Shown here piece after piece: positions 10,461 through 22,200 of a stretch of DNA of 64,000 bases. The stretch is from contig NC_087063.1 of assembly GCF_963678635.1 (NCBI RefSeq), forward strand, positions 474,287 to 538,286, given 5' to 3'. The first letter of the stretch is position 1. Every line of letters begins with the position of its first letter. This stretch comes from Symsagittifera roscoffensis (taxonomy: Eukaryota > Xenacoelomorpha > Acoela > Convolutidae). The notes under the pieces are model-generated. The model saw only the letters and a program-made list of their open reading frames with translations, was not told where the DNA came from and searched no databases. The position numbers were made by a program, and so were the translations under genes.

Positions 10461-11633
10461 TGAGTTGTCGAAGGGTGAAGTTGCTGCAGAATAAAGTTAG
10501 CAGAACAGGTCGGCCTTCTCTTTGTCTGATACTGCGTCTCTGAGCCTAATCCCAGTCTTGTCCGTACGAGGAGGGCTGCGTAATTGCGAGCTTTCGAACC
10601 CTCTCCTCTGAAACTTTCCTTCAGAGGAATAGCCAGTTAGCACTCTGAGCGAAAGTTAGCCGTTGGTCTTTGTCGCTCCAGTTTTTCTTCTACTCTATCG
10701 ATGATCTTTCTCTTGTTATTCTCGGCATGTTGTTCTACGTCTTCTCTAACTCCTGTCCTGTCTACGTGTTTCCCGGCCTTGCTGCACTTCTTGGCGTTTC
10801 TGAATTCTTTGTACTTCTTGGCAGTGTCGATGGTGGTCCATTTCAATGGTGGTTTGCCTCTGCGGGTCACCTTGTCTCCGTCGAAGACAAAGGTTATCGA
10901 GAGGTGATCTGATCCAAGGTCTTCAATAATGTTCCGTTTAGCTCTGACTGTCTCAACCACATCGCCCGAGCATGGGATGATGTCACGGTTAGACAACACT
11001 CTAGTGGCTGAATTAGTCCATGGGTGAAGCCTGGAGTCGTTTGCGTATGAGAGGCTTTTGTCCATAATCCAGTCTTTGATCCTGTACTCCCTGCGGTCAG
11101 TGTCCTGTACTGACGGTAATCTTTTTCCACTTCTAAGGGTGGTCGTGACTGCATCGAGTCACATTCATTTTGGTTCAAATATCGGTTCTGCCATAATCGC
11201 TATTCTCACGGACAAGAGTGATGACCTCGCGTGCCATCTTAGGAAGTGCTGTCCTTTCTCGCCGAGAAGCATGTGTGGCACCCGACAAGTTTCGAGCGCC
11301 CATACGATTTGGCGCATGTGCCACATTTTGTCCCCGGATTGCGTTCTGTTCCTCTCGTTGCCATTAGGGACAGTCGCTTGCGGGTTGAGGCGGGGTCGGA
11401 GGTTGTTGCGCCATCGTGATGCACTTCCAGGTTGCGCAATTGGGTCTATAGAACCGGAGACTCCCGGGACAGATTATCTTCACATCGATACCCAACCAAA
11501 TAGCAACTCGGCGCTGCTTGAGGTGTTAGTCCTATATATGGACCCGCAGCATTGCGATCGACATGGTAGCAGGCAAAGTTTAGCAGGCAATGTTAACGAC
11601 GAGGCGATGTTACACCTAGCACCGAAGAGGCAA
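10461..11633 (-). repeat. 1.17-kb tandem unit A: LINE endonuclease segment
   Basis: Nearly identical to the next unit (11634-12804); matching points are 1169 bp apart. On the minus strand (about 11065-10637) it encodes the C-terminal part of an exonuclease-endonuclease-phosphatase (APE-like) domain: 'YANDSRLHPWT', then 'LGSDHLSITFVFDG' with the SDH catalytic signature, then a charged 'KW..ID.AKKYKEFRN' linker. Upstream on that strand (11439-11239) is a C-x2-C / C-x2-C stretch (KCGTCAKSYG...GCHTC), possibly from ORF1. The long plus-strand frames here are antisense shadows. Confidence 0.75.
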
Positions 11634-12804
11634 ACGTGAATTGTCGAAGGGTGAAGTTGCTGCAGAATAAAGTTGGCAGAGCAGGTCGGCCTTCTCTTTG
11701 TCTGATACTGCTTCTCTGAGCCTAATCCCAGTCTTGTCCGTGCGAGGAGGGCTGCGTAACTTTCGGACCCTCTCCTCTGAAACTTTCCTTCAGAGGAATA
11801 GCCAGTTAGCACTCTGAGCGAAAGTTAGCCGTTGGTCTTTGTCGCTCCAGTTTTTCTTCTACTCTATCGATGATCTTTCTCTTGTTATTCTCGGCATGTT
11901 GTTCTACGTCTTCTCTAACTCCTGTCCTGTCTACGTGTTTCCCGGCCTTGCTGCACTTCTTGGCGTTTCTGAATTCTTTGTACTTCTTGGCAGTGTCGAT
12001 GGTGGTCCATTTCAATGGTGGTTTGCCTCTGCGGGTCACCTTGTCTCCGTCGAAGACAAAGGTTATCGAGAGGTGATCTGATCCAAGGTCTTCAATGGTG
12101 TTCCGTTTAGCTCTGACTGTCTCAACCACATCGCCCGAGCATGGGATGATGTCACGGTTAGACAACACTCTAGTGGCTGAATTAGTCCATGGGTGAAGCC
12201 TGGAGTCGTTTGCGTATGAGAGGCTTTTGTCCATAATCCAGTCTTTGATCCTGTACTCCCTGCGGTCAGTGTCCTGTACTGACGGTAATCTTTTTCCACT
12301 TCTAAGGGTGGTCGTGACTGCATCGAGTCACATTCATTTTGGTTCAAATATCGGTTCTGCCATAATCGCTATTCTCACGGACAAGAGTGATGACCTCGCG
12401 TGCCATCTTAGGAAGTGCTGTCCTTTCTCGCCGAGAGGCATGTGTGGCACCCGACAAGTTGCGAGCGCCCATACGATTTGGCGCATGTGCCACATTTTGT
12501 CCCCGGATTGCGTTCTGTTCCTCTCGTTGCCATTAGGGACAGTCGCTTGCGGGTTGAGGCGGGGTCGGAGGTTGTTGCGCCATCGTGATGCACTTCCAGG
12601 TTGCGCAATTGGGTCTATAGAACCGGAGACTCCCGGGACAGATTATCTTCACATCGATACCCAACCAAATAGCAACTCGGCGCTGCTTGAGGTGTTAGTC
12701 CTATATATGGACCCGCAGCATTGCGATCGACATGGTAGCAGGCAAAGTTTAGCAGGCAATGTTAACGACGAGGCGATGTTACACCTACCACCGAAGAGGC
12801 AAAT
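11634..12804 (-). repeat. 1.17-kb tandem unit B: LINE endonuclease segment
   Basis: Second copy of the unit at 10461-11633, with only a few substitutions and one short indel near 11758 (a run present in unit A is missing). It carries the same SDH-containing endonuclease frame (12234-11806, minus). The junction with unit A is GAGGCAAA|CGTGAATTGTCG. The high similarity points to a recent duplication. Confidence 0.75.
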
Positions 12805-12971
12805 CCATATCTGTCAAAGGATGGTGATGAGAAATGCCCATGTTATCAGAAAGGACTGCGCCAAAAACGACCCCTCTCGATTCGACACAAGCTGGTGACA
12901 TTTGAATACGCTCTTCCCGAGTCCAATGGCTTGCTGGACTCTTTACACCACCTGCTCACAGATACCAATGG
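12766..12971 (+). other. Exon-like open stretch, unidentified
   Basis: A plus-strand frame stays open from inside repeat unit B into unique DNA. It reads KDGDEKCPCYQKGLRQKRP, then 'IRHKLVTFEYALPESNGLL', and ends at a consensus donor AATG|GTAAGT near 12971. I do not recognise the protein. It may be a true exon fused to the repeat edge, or chance. Confidence 0.2.
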
Positions 12972-13013
12972 TAAGTCCACGCCTTTACCAGAGTCGCTGG
13001 TGGAACAGCAACA

Positions 13014-13175
13014 ACTGGCGCGCTAAACTTTGCCTGCTACCATGTCGATCGCAATGCTGCGGGTCCATATTTAGGTTATCACTTCAAGCAGCGCCGAGTT
13101 GCTAATTGGTTGGGTATCGATGTGAAGATAATCTGTCCCAGGAGTCTCCGGTTCTATAGATCCGAGGGCACAACC
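13014..13175 (+). repeat. Inverted partial copy of the 1.17-kb unit
   Basis: This ~160-bp piece is the reverse complement of about 12605-12765 (shared landmarks: CTGCTACCATGTCGATCGCA, and GATAATCTGTCCC next to GAGTCTCCGG). The LINE remnant therefore ends in an inverted repeat around about 12.8-13.0 kb. Confidence 0.7.
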
Positions 13176-13485
13176 TGAAAGTACAAAGCTTGTAACAACA
13201 AGATAATTTGATGCTACATCATCAATTTGTACTTTCTGAAATCTTTTCGAATGAAATCTTTCAAGGACTTAGATCAAACTTTCTCCGATCTTGATTTTTT
13301 TATGCTTCTTTATCGTTATCGAATAATAAATTTTATATAACGCTTTCGAAAACACCAAGTAAATTGCTTCAGCAAGATGATCGGAAAGTTGAAGTCAGTT
13401 TAATTTTTTCTACATGAAACAGATATGAAGAACAGTTAAACGTCCTTTCTGGAAACTGTATTGGCAAGGTGGAATAAAACTTATT

Positions 13486-14350
13486 TTATGCGGATAGATT
13501 TTTCAAACATAATTGGACTTTAATTGGAAACTTCTGAATCTTTCGTTTTTTGAATCTTTCGTTTTTTGAATCTTTCGTTTTTGGAGCGGTGTCAACCGAC
13601 GAATCTTCTGGTTTTATTGAACTTCGCCAACTTGCATTTTTTTGTAGAACAGTTCTCCTTAAAAACAGAAAAATGTTTGTGTTGTTTTTGAATAAAGCAT
13701 GAGCTAACTCATCCTGCCCTTTGGGCTGGCCGACGTCGACAGACTCTAGTATGTAAATTATCCTAAACTGTGATATGTCGTATTGGCCTATCAATACATC
13801 ACTCTTGACTTCAGCGACAAATACATTTTGTGAAAAGACAGTAGAAAAGACAGATCGAAACTATGCGTTAAACAAATTGTAATATTATCCTATTGTATCA
13901 GCACTGGTTTTATTCCATCGCTTAAAAGTGGGTTTTGTGATCCTGAGCTTAAAGATTTAAATTGTTTGAAAACGGCTTGGTGCTTTGGTTTTGCTCGGTT
14001 AGCTTTTTAAATTTGTTGATCAATTTTAAACTTGACATTATCAGTTTTTCCACTTTTGCTATCTTCAATGCTAGGCACAATTTTGGACGTCTTAGCTGCT
14101 GTTGTTTCACCGTTTTGACTTTTTTTGCTTAAGTAAGATGTTTCTCTGGAGACCCATGGAGGTAGACTGCTTCGATAGACTGTATCAAGGGGATACCTCT
14201 CAAGTGAGAGTTCATCCAGATGTGCCCATTCCCCGAGCATGTTGTTGAGTTTAGACCAGCGTTTTGCAAAGTGGAACACATTCTGTGTTCAATTAATGTT
14301 TTCAGAACCAGCCACTGCATATCTAAATTTTCTCCGTACATTTTTTTGCA
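13486..14350 (-). pseudogene. Unrecognised minus-strand frames, probably retroelement remnant
   Basis: Overlapping minus-strand frames at 13486-13794 (102 codons) and 14007-14341 contain 'KLNNMLGEWAHLDELSLERY' and a Lys/Ser-rich tail. I cannot place them in a family. They lie between a LINE ORF1-like remnant and the LINE endonuclease units, all on the minus strand, so a shared retroelement origin is the simplest reading. Confidence 0.25.
13530..13582 (+). repeat. Short tandem repeat, about 20-bp unit x 3
   Basis: Three consecutive copies of GAATCTTTCGTTTTTT. Confidence 0.9.
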
Positions 14351-14899
14351 GTTCTCATCGAACTGTTCGAGCTAAGTTTTCTTGGATAATGATCAGAGTA
14401 AGGATACAGTTTTCCAATAAAATTTTCCCATTTAGAAGATGCGATTGCTTCTGACTTGGAGGTAAGTTAAATATCTCAAGTAGAAGATCGGGTTGTATGG
14501 AAATCGTTAACTTGTTCGACATTGAGAAGTTTTTTGACTCTTAACTATCAATTGAGCTCAAAGTTGACCGGGCTCTTTCGTCTAGATTTGCATCACCAAT
14601 CAACAAAACACTGATTGGGAGAAGCAATACTCCAACTACAGACAACATGCTTAGTCGTTTCTTCAAGCTCTATCGATAGGCGTTTGGTTTGCTTTGATTA
14701 TAAAAGGCCAACAACCGAATGAATTTTTTTTTACAGTCGGCTGAGGTATTTATTAACAACTCCTGAAAGAACACAGTATATACAGTATAAGCTGAGAATT
14801 CGGCGTCGAGAAAGGATGGGGCGAACCAGGTTTATTAAGTTTCGTGCATTGAAAAGTTTTTTTTCTTCGATCTTCAGTTGATTTTTCAAGGTTTCTCAG

Positions 14900-15235
14900 G
14901 AAATTTTCGCTAAGACATTTTTCTTGAGACTTATCAGAAGTTTCAGCGATTGGATTTTTAGACGTGATGTGTGAACATCTATTTCAATCAATTTTTTGTC
15001 TTTCAGTCTTGCGTTTTCATCTATTTTTCGTCTTTTGTCGAGCTTCTTGATATGAAAACTTGTTTTCGTAAGATTTGGGCAGCGAACCTGTTGAAACTTT
15101 TTGAACATCCAGAGCGTTTTGTAGCGTGGCTAGAACAGTTCGAGGTCTCGCTTTTCCTAGCTGAAGTTTACCTAGCCGTTCAATATCAGTTATTGTTGTG
15201 TTTTACGACAGATGTCAAAAAATTGCGGACACAAT
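14900..15235 (-). pseudogene. LINE ORF1-like remnant
   Basis: Minus-strand translation gives 'IERLGKLQLGKARPRTVLAT', followed by 'LQNALDVQKVS' and a basic, Lys/Arg-rich stretch. The '+RLGK...RPR.V...' signature is typical of the C-terminal RNA-binding part of ORF1 proteins in non-LTR retrotransposons. Frames are broken and no start is visible. Confidence 0.4.
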
Positions 15236-15310
15236 TGAATGATCAGGCTGCAGCAACTGTTTCAAGTAGTTTTCAACAGTTTTCGCTGCTGCGTCAAGCC
15301 TTATTTTAAC

Positions 15311-18106
15311 TAGATGATGTGATTTTTCTAGGAAAGAATGGCCATTATAACTCTTACTAGCAGCACATACTTTGCCTTGCCCGAGATTTGTTGAGAGCAG
15401 TTAACTTTTTTAAATACGAACAACTGCACTATTGAGTTTTGTCCTTTTTTCATCAATTTTTTGGCCCCATGTCGCTGATCTACGAAGTCTTCAATTGGTT
15501 TTGTCTTGATGAGAACTGAACTTGTGAATGCTTCTTTCGCGGCTCAGAGGCCGTTAGTTGATCCTGTTTTTTTTTAAGTGTGCTTTGTAAATCTGCTTTC
15601 CACAACCTGTTCTAATATCTATTTAGCTCATCTTTGCTCGGCAACAACAAATTTTTTATCGTTGGATAATCGTCTTTCGAGGACTTGGTCGTCGCGTTTG
15701 AAGAATCAAATTTTCTAGGATGTAAGGGAGGGAAAAGATTTTAATTAAATATACCAAGTTTCCTTTCACCACTGGAACTTAACCGAGGTCGCAAGAAAAC
15801 TTGACAATCCTTAAAGGGAGCAAAATAGTTTAAGGGACAAACTTTTGATCGGCTGTGATGTACAACAAATTTCCAAGTTGATTTTTGTACTTTGACGAAA
15901 AAATTTTTTCTTTGACGGTTTATATCCGGAATAAAAAGTCGCGTAGGGCTATGCACATATAACCGGATCTCTGAAGTCCCATCGTAGACAAGGGCTATCA
16001 TGTTCTGGCTAAATCTAGTTTGTGAAAGATTGCTCCTATTTGAAAGGTTTATCACAACAATTAGGCTAATTTTTTGTAAGTACTTGACTAGTGTTTTCCA
16101 AGCAGCAGTAGAAGCGTGGTTGATGGTACTCAACTTCGATTGTGTTGCTGAGCTGATTCTGTTTGCCTCTGTCCAATAGTCAAACCTTGTCCATCAATTG
16201 TTCTTCTCTAATAGAACCCTTGTCCATCAATTGGTTATCGTTAGACCTTTTTCCAGTGATGAGCGAATTTAGATTAAGAGTAGGCTATGTAGTTTATGAA
16301 TTGTTGTGGAGCCCAGAACACATTAATTATTCTCAGTACACTTTGTTGGAAAAACCAAAGAGAATAAATTGTTATTCGAAAGCGCACAAACCAAATAGAA
16401 CATAAGTGTAATAGTTTGCTCAAAAATAATTCGAAAAATAGTTTTGTTTTGCGATAAAAAATGAATCAAATTGTGGAAACCGCGCAAGGTCTGAAGGTGC
16501 GCGTAAGTGCTATCTAAAAAACATAAGGTCAAATTAAAAAATTAGGTTGAAAAAAGGAAAATTGAAAAATCTCACTTTCTAATAGGTTGCACTACAAATT
16601 GCAGTGACGCAAAACCAGTGAAAAATTCTGTCGAGGAATCGGCGTCAAAAAATGGACTTGTCCTAAATTGTATTGACGAAATTGCGTTCATACAATTTGT
16701 TCACATCCGCCATGCAAAGAAAGTAAGATATTTGTATGTATTTTGTACTTTTCGGATGCCATAAAAATAGGCTCGATAGAATTGGTGGATAATTGGTGTA
16801 AGAGCTAGTTTGATTCTTCGTAAGAGAGAAAAGATTTGGTCGAGTTTTCAAGGTACAGGGGAAGCATATGATTGGTAGCATAGAAGATTTGTTATATTTT
16901 TGGCGATTCCTTGCAATTGATGGCTATAATAAACCCCTTGTAAGTCACCAAGGTTATGAATATGAAAGCTCTGCAACTACGCTTATTGCTTGTTAACTTG
17001 TCGTAATACTAGCTGGTTAGATAAGAAATATCATCTCACTGAAACAATTCTCGAATGAAAAAAATTTGCAAAGATAGTAAAACTATAATTACTTTTTTTT
17101 TTCGTTTTGATCAGCAAAGGATTAATCTATGACGTCATTTTATAGCATTGATTTCAGATTTGATATGCCATCTTCGGATCAACGCTGGGATCACGTTAGT
17201 TTTTATGCAATGCGGATGACCAGCTGATTGATGAGAAGCGAAATCATATCTTGTTTATAGGTGGAGCCTCTCAGAAAAGACGTCTGCGAGCGAGTGAGTA
17301 TATTGGGAGAAGAAGCATGGATCTCTTACGATTTATAGAAATCGTTTGATCCAGCCATCGCCTAGTAATAGGAGGGAACAGTTGCGGTTGATGGATTTTT
17401 AAAATGAGATAATCGATCCTAAGGAAGATCGTATCGTAGGGGATAGAGTGAAGCATACAGTAAAATCTTTCAAGTGTTAATTTGAAAAGATGTTTCCTAC
17501 AAGACTGTTCATATCAGGACGAAGCCACGATTGATTGTCACCACTGCCCTTTAACATATATGAAGTAGTTTGGATTTAAATATTTACCTTCTGTTTAGAT
17601 AAAATCGTAAACGAAGTTGTTTCAATTGTTTTCAAATCTTCGCTCCACTCGCTCTCTAAAATAGATAGTGATATGCTTAGCATCTAGAAACATATCAAAC
17701 ATGTCTTCCCTTAATTCATTTCAGATTGATCCCTGAGCAGGATTAGTTTGCCGCTTACGCATTTATAGAACGATGAGCATTTTTCAAACTTCTAGCTTAC
17801 GAAAAATGTAGATGAATTTCGAAGGCGAAAGAAATTCCGCCAAAAACTGAATTAAAAAAAAACTAGCACAATGTAGGACAAAGAAATCAAAAATTTAGAT
17901 TTTAAATTTTTTAATCAAATCTTGGTATTGGAAATTTAATGCGCGTTCTGATGAAAGTCGCTAAGACTGGGTTTCAATTTTTGCCTATGTTGTCCTTGAG
18001 TTTTTTCTGCTTGTGTATGAGAAGTTCAACTTGAACATGTAGTATTTATTGTAAGGATAGGTCTGAATATTCTGTGCCACTTGCCTTGCACAGCAAATGT
18101 GAGTCA
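15311..18106. other. Non-coding stretch, no gene recognised
   Basis: AT-rich. A 130-codon minus-strand frame at 15741-16133 contains 'DGTSEIRLYVHSPTRLFIPD' but matches no family I know. It might belong to the decayed LINE. Nothing else supportable was seen. Confidence 0.35.
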
Positions 18107-18296
18107 TTGCCTATTAGACTAGTCGGATCTTGTTAACTATCCCCCCTCCCTATTGCAAGGGGGATAGTAACAAGGTACAAAATTCGTATATGCTGTACTG
18201 TTCAATTCTTTCTTTATAGGGGATTCGGTATAAGGTACCAGGGGGGGGGGGGGGGCGATGGTAAACAAGATCCCGCTAGTCTGTTGAGGCATTCCC
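18107..18296. mobile_element. Small inverted-repeat element (MITE-like) with C/G tracts
   Basis: About 190 bp with imperfect terminal inverted repeats of 40 bp or more. The left end reads AGACTAGTCGGATCTTGTTA, and the reverse complement of the right end reads AGACTAGCGGGATCTTGTTT. A poly-C tract follows the left arm and a run of about 15 G precedes the right arm, so the arms extend into each other. No protein is encoded. Confidence 0.6.
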
Positions 18297-19215
18297 CCCA
18301 TTACACTAGAACTTGTCTCTAAACAATGTCTCGATTTACATTAATAATTGTTCTGCATGCAATTTAGACGGAGAAGTTAATCAGCCAAGTTATTCCTCTC
18401 TCTCTGGCAAACATAAAAGAACTAATGAAGGTTTGAGATTAATATATGTCTATATGTCTTTCCTCGACCCTTTTTCGTGTCATCGAACAATTACTTTCAT
18501 ACATGAACGCCTTTTTGGTTTCATCTCGCTTAAACCCTTTTTGTCAATTACCAATCATTTACGATGTTTCACATAACACTATTTGTCGCATCACAATTTT
18601 AATCAGATTAATTGACTCTTTTCAAGGAATTACGAAATAGTAAGTTCATCATCCAAAATGCACGGGCAGAACGAGAAAAAGGAAAATTGATAACTTCCCT
18701 CTTCGTGGATGTTGCCTTTTTTGTATAAACTTAATTTTTTGCCATATTTTCAAGCTCTGCTTTGTATTCATGTCTTACTTCACAATTCCCTTCTTTTTCC
18801 TTAATTTGTAATTTCAAAAGGAGCGATGAAAAATTAAATTCATTTTAAGTTCAATGGTTGTGTTGTCCATCGCTATCTCCATCTGATTGCAAATTGTATT
18901 TTTTATAATCCATTTTACGCGGTTTTGGTAGGCAATTCCAAGTTTAGATGCGTTTTGTCAGCTATGGCTATTGTTTGTATTAATGGCCTTTTTGGGGTCA
19001 CGTAATGTCACTTGACTAGTTTGATCCAATTCCAATCAGAGAATCGGTCATGAAGGAACGCTGAGTAAGATACTGGGAGATTACTTGTTTGCAAAAATAT
19101 CTCAAATCGTTCGATTGTATGGCAAAAAAGCCACCCATTGTGTTGAAAAGGAATTAGCCAGGATAAGCAATCTCAGTTGCTTTGGACGTTCTCCGGCGTT
19201 TTCATGTGTGTTTAG
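18297..19215. other. Upstream of PA28 copy 2, no gene recognised
   Basis: AT-rich DNA. The first coding exon(s) of PA28 copy 2, upstream of 19216, should lie here or farther left, but I could not identify them. Confidence 0.3.
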
Positions 19216-22200
19216 ACGGATTTATGGGCGGTGTGCGATTATGAAGCAATAAGCGGAGCCAGTGAAGCTCAGCTGACAGATGCGCTGGACAAACACAACA
19301 CCACCACCACAGGGGTACACGACTTAGCCTTGATGTTGATTCATTGGCCAGAAAACATGCTTGTTCCTAATCAGAGCACAGCAAACATTGAGAATGTTAT
19401 CACACTTGCGATAAAGTCTGAGAGTTTTTTTCTTTTTTTTTCTGCAGTGATTCGGTAAGTTTATGATTCGGCTTCAAAGCAGTTTACATGGCAGGTTATC
19501 TTAACGTGGTAATGATTCGATTGTTTGAGTGTTTTATTTTCAGAGCGAGCACTCAGGAGTCAAGGATAATGGACAGGTGGCCCAGTCTTGGCCGAAGATA
19601 CCCTCCAATGAGCATATTAAAAAGTAAGGAGAGAATACCGAACTTCTTGCAGCTTCGTAACTTGAACCCTTTTCAGCTTTAAAGTTGATTGAGCAACATT
19701 CAAATCGAAAACTAAAAGCCTATTGTAAACTGGAAGTTTTAGAGAACGTTTTGTGTTTTCAAGCTTTTCTATGCATTCAGTTTGCTTGTTTTGAGCAATG
19801 GAAAGCTTAGCCAGTTTTCATAATCAAGAGTTTCTTTTAAAGTCAGGTTCCCTTAGTCTAATCTAATCCAATGTGTCTTAGCTTGTCCAGTTGGCTGTCT
19901 TCGGCTCTCAAGATGCGTTCGGTTGGTCTGCTGTCCATATGACATGATTTAAATGGTTTCGGCCAAGTAATCGTCGCAGATTGTAGTCTGTTGATTGAAG
20001 AAGCTGGTCGGTCGTTGTAGTTGTTCATTGTCTATTTTCGATGGTTTCTGTTGCGCAGTTGATATTTGGAGTTGAGCTAGTCGTCAACGTTATCCAAGTA
20101 GTTTCAGGTTGAAGCAGTCGGGTTAAACACTCATTTATATGTCGAAAAGATGAGAGCGTAATAAAATTTATTACCAGATTAAGGAGAGTATGTTCCCCTG
20201 TAAATTAAAACAGTTGTTGACTATCGGATAACTGTTGTTAAGCGTTTCAAGCATTACGTATTACAAATGGAGTTCTGAACGAAGGGCTATGTTCAAACTG
20301 TTTCCTGTTGCTGTGTTGTCGTTTGGGTCATTATTTACTGGCACGGTTTGCTGAACGTAAACTTCTGGACACACAGGCTCATTCTGGACGAGGTTCATTG
20401 TGGAATTGAGGAGTTCCACAGCGGGTTGTTGTGTTGCATACTACATGGCCGCCTGATTATATCGGGGATTCGTTGCTAACTACTGGCCATAAGCCACGAG
20501 GGGTTGGATTTTCCAAAATGCAAGCTGTTTTCGAGGTCCATTTTTGTCGTCGAAGCAGAGTTGGAATGATCTGTTGCAGAAAGAGTGTCCAAATATGGAA
20601 TGCTATTTGCTGGGCGGTATCAGTGCTGTTGGTTGAAGATCGAGGGTTTGAAGCCATGTTAACTCGAAACTTGGGATTTCCTGTGCAGTCAAGCTTTTGT
20701 ATTCCTTTAATTTCCTTGTTTTGTTACACGAGCTGTTGAGAGTTAAGTTAGTCTGAGCCAGGTACTAACTGTAAATCTCGAGTGATGACAAATTTGTGTT
20801 GTTTCTAGTCGTTGCATGTTTATTAGCGGGCAACTAGAAGAAATTGTCGACTGCAGTACATATATGTTGTCCGCTAAGAAACCTGCAACAACTAGAAACA
20901 ACACAAATTTGTCATCACTCGAGATTTATAGTTAGTACCTGGCTCAAACTAACTTAACTCTCAACAGCTCGTGTAACAAAACAAGGAAATTAAAGGAATA
21001 CAAAAGCTTGACGGCACAAGAAATCCCAAGTTTCGAGTTAACATGGCTTCAAACCCTCGATCTTCAACCAACAGCACTGATACCGCCCAGCAAATAGCAT
21101 TCCATATTTGGACACTCTTTCTGCAACAGATCATTCCAACTCTGCTTCGACGACAAAAATGGACCTCGAAAACAGCTTGCATTTTGGAAAATCCAACCCC
21201 TCGTGGCTTATGGCCAGTAGTTAGCAACGAATCCCCGATATAATCAGGCGGCCATGTAGTATGCAACACAACAATCGAACCCGTTGTGGAACTCCTCAAT
21301 TCCACAATGAACCTCGCAGTGGAAAAAATGTTCAACTCGCTGCTAACGTCTCGTTACTGTTACTTTGAATGTCGGAGTGCGTGTTGGCGAGGCTTCCGGT
21401 AAATTTCGTCGATTGTACTGCTTGAAAACGATACCATTTGCAGTTGTTTAACTAAAATAATCATTTAAAGTTCAAATAACATTTTGTTAAAAGTAGGTTG
21501 AAAGTGAATATTTTTTCTTAAATGCACATTCATCCCATTTGTTGCAGAGTGATTGCTTCGCTGAAGCCAGTGGTGAGAGACTTCAAAGACCATTGCTCCC
21601 TCCTCAAGGCCTGGATCCGACTGCTCAGTCCCAAGATAGAGGACGGAAACAACTCGGGAGTGTCAGTCCAGCAAAGTGTGCTCGCTATTGTGATCAAATG
21701 CGAGAGCCGAGTGGAGTCGTTCGAAAATGATATGACCGACTATTTTGCGAGAAGAGCCAAATTGGTGTCTAAAGTCACAAAGTATCCTCATATTGTAAGC
21801 ACTGCCTCATCAAGTAGAAACTGTTAAATAACCGGATTTTTTTATCATTCAAGAAGAGCTTTTGTTGAGGCTTAATGAGTTCCAACTGTGATTATTAGAA
21901 ACTCTAGGCTTGAAGTAACGCTAGTTTAACCGCCAACAATAAAGAAAAGGGAATTTCTGTTCTTTTGTTTTTTTGCTGTATTCTGTTGATTAATTTGTGT
22001 TTTAGAGTGACTATGTAGAAGCAGTGAAAGAAACAGACGAGACCAGTTTCGCCAGGTTGACTAGATACATAACGACTGAGATCCTCCATGCCCAAGTAAT
22101 GTCTAACCCTACTATCCTTTTCCAAATGAGTTAGCTCGAACAGGTGTGCTGCAGTTTTGTTTACCCTTGCAATTAGCAAGGGTATTGTTATCGTGCATTA

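Noticed and set aside
11058-12898. 193- and 223-codon plus-strand frames in the 1.17-kb repeats
   Set aside because: They are antisense to the LINE endonuclease frames (SDH motif on the minus strand) and have no recognisable domain.
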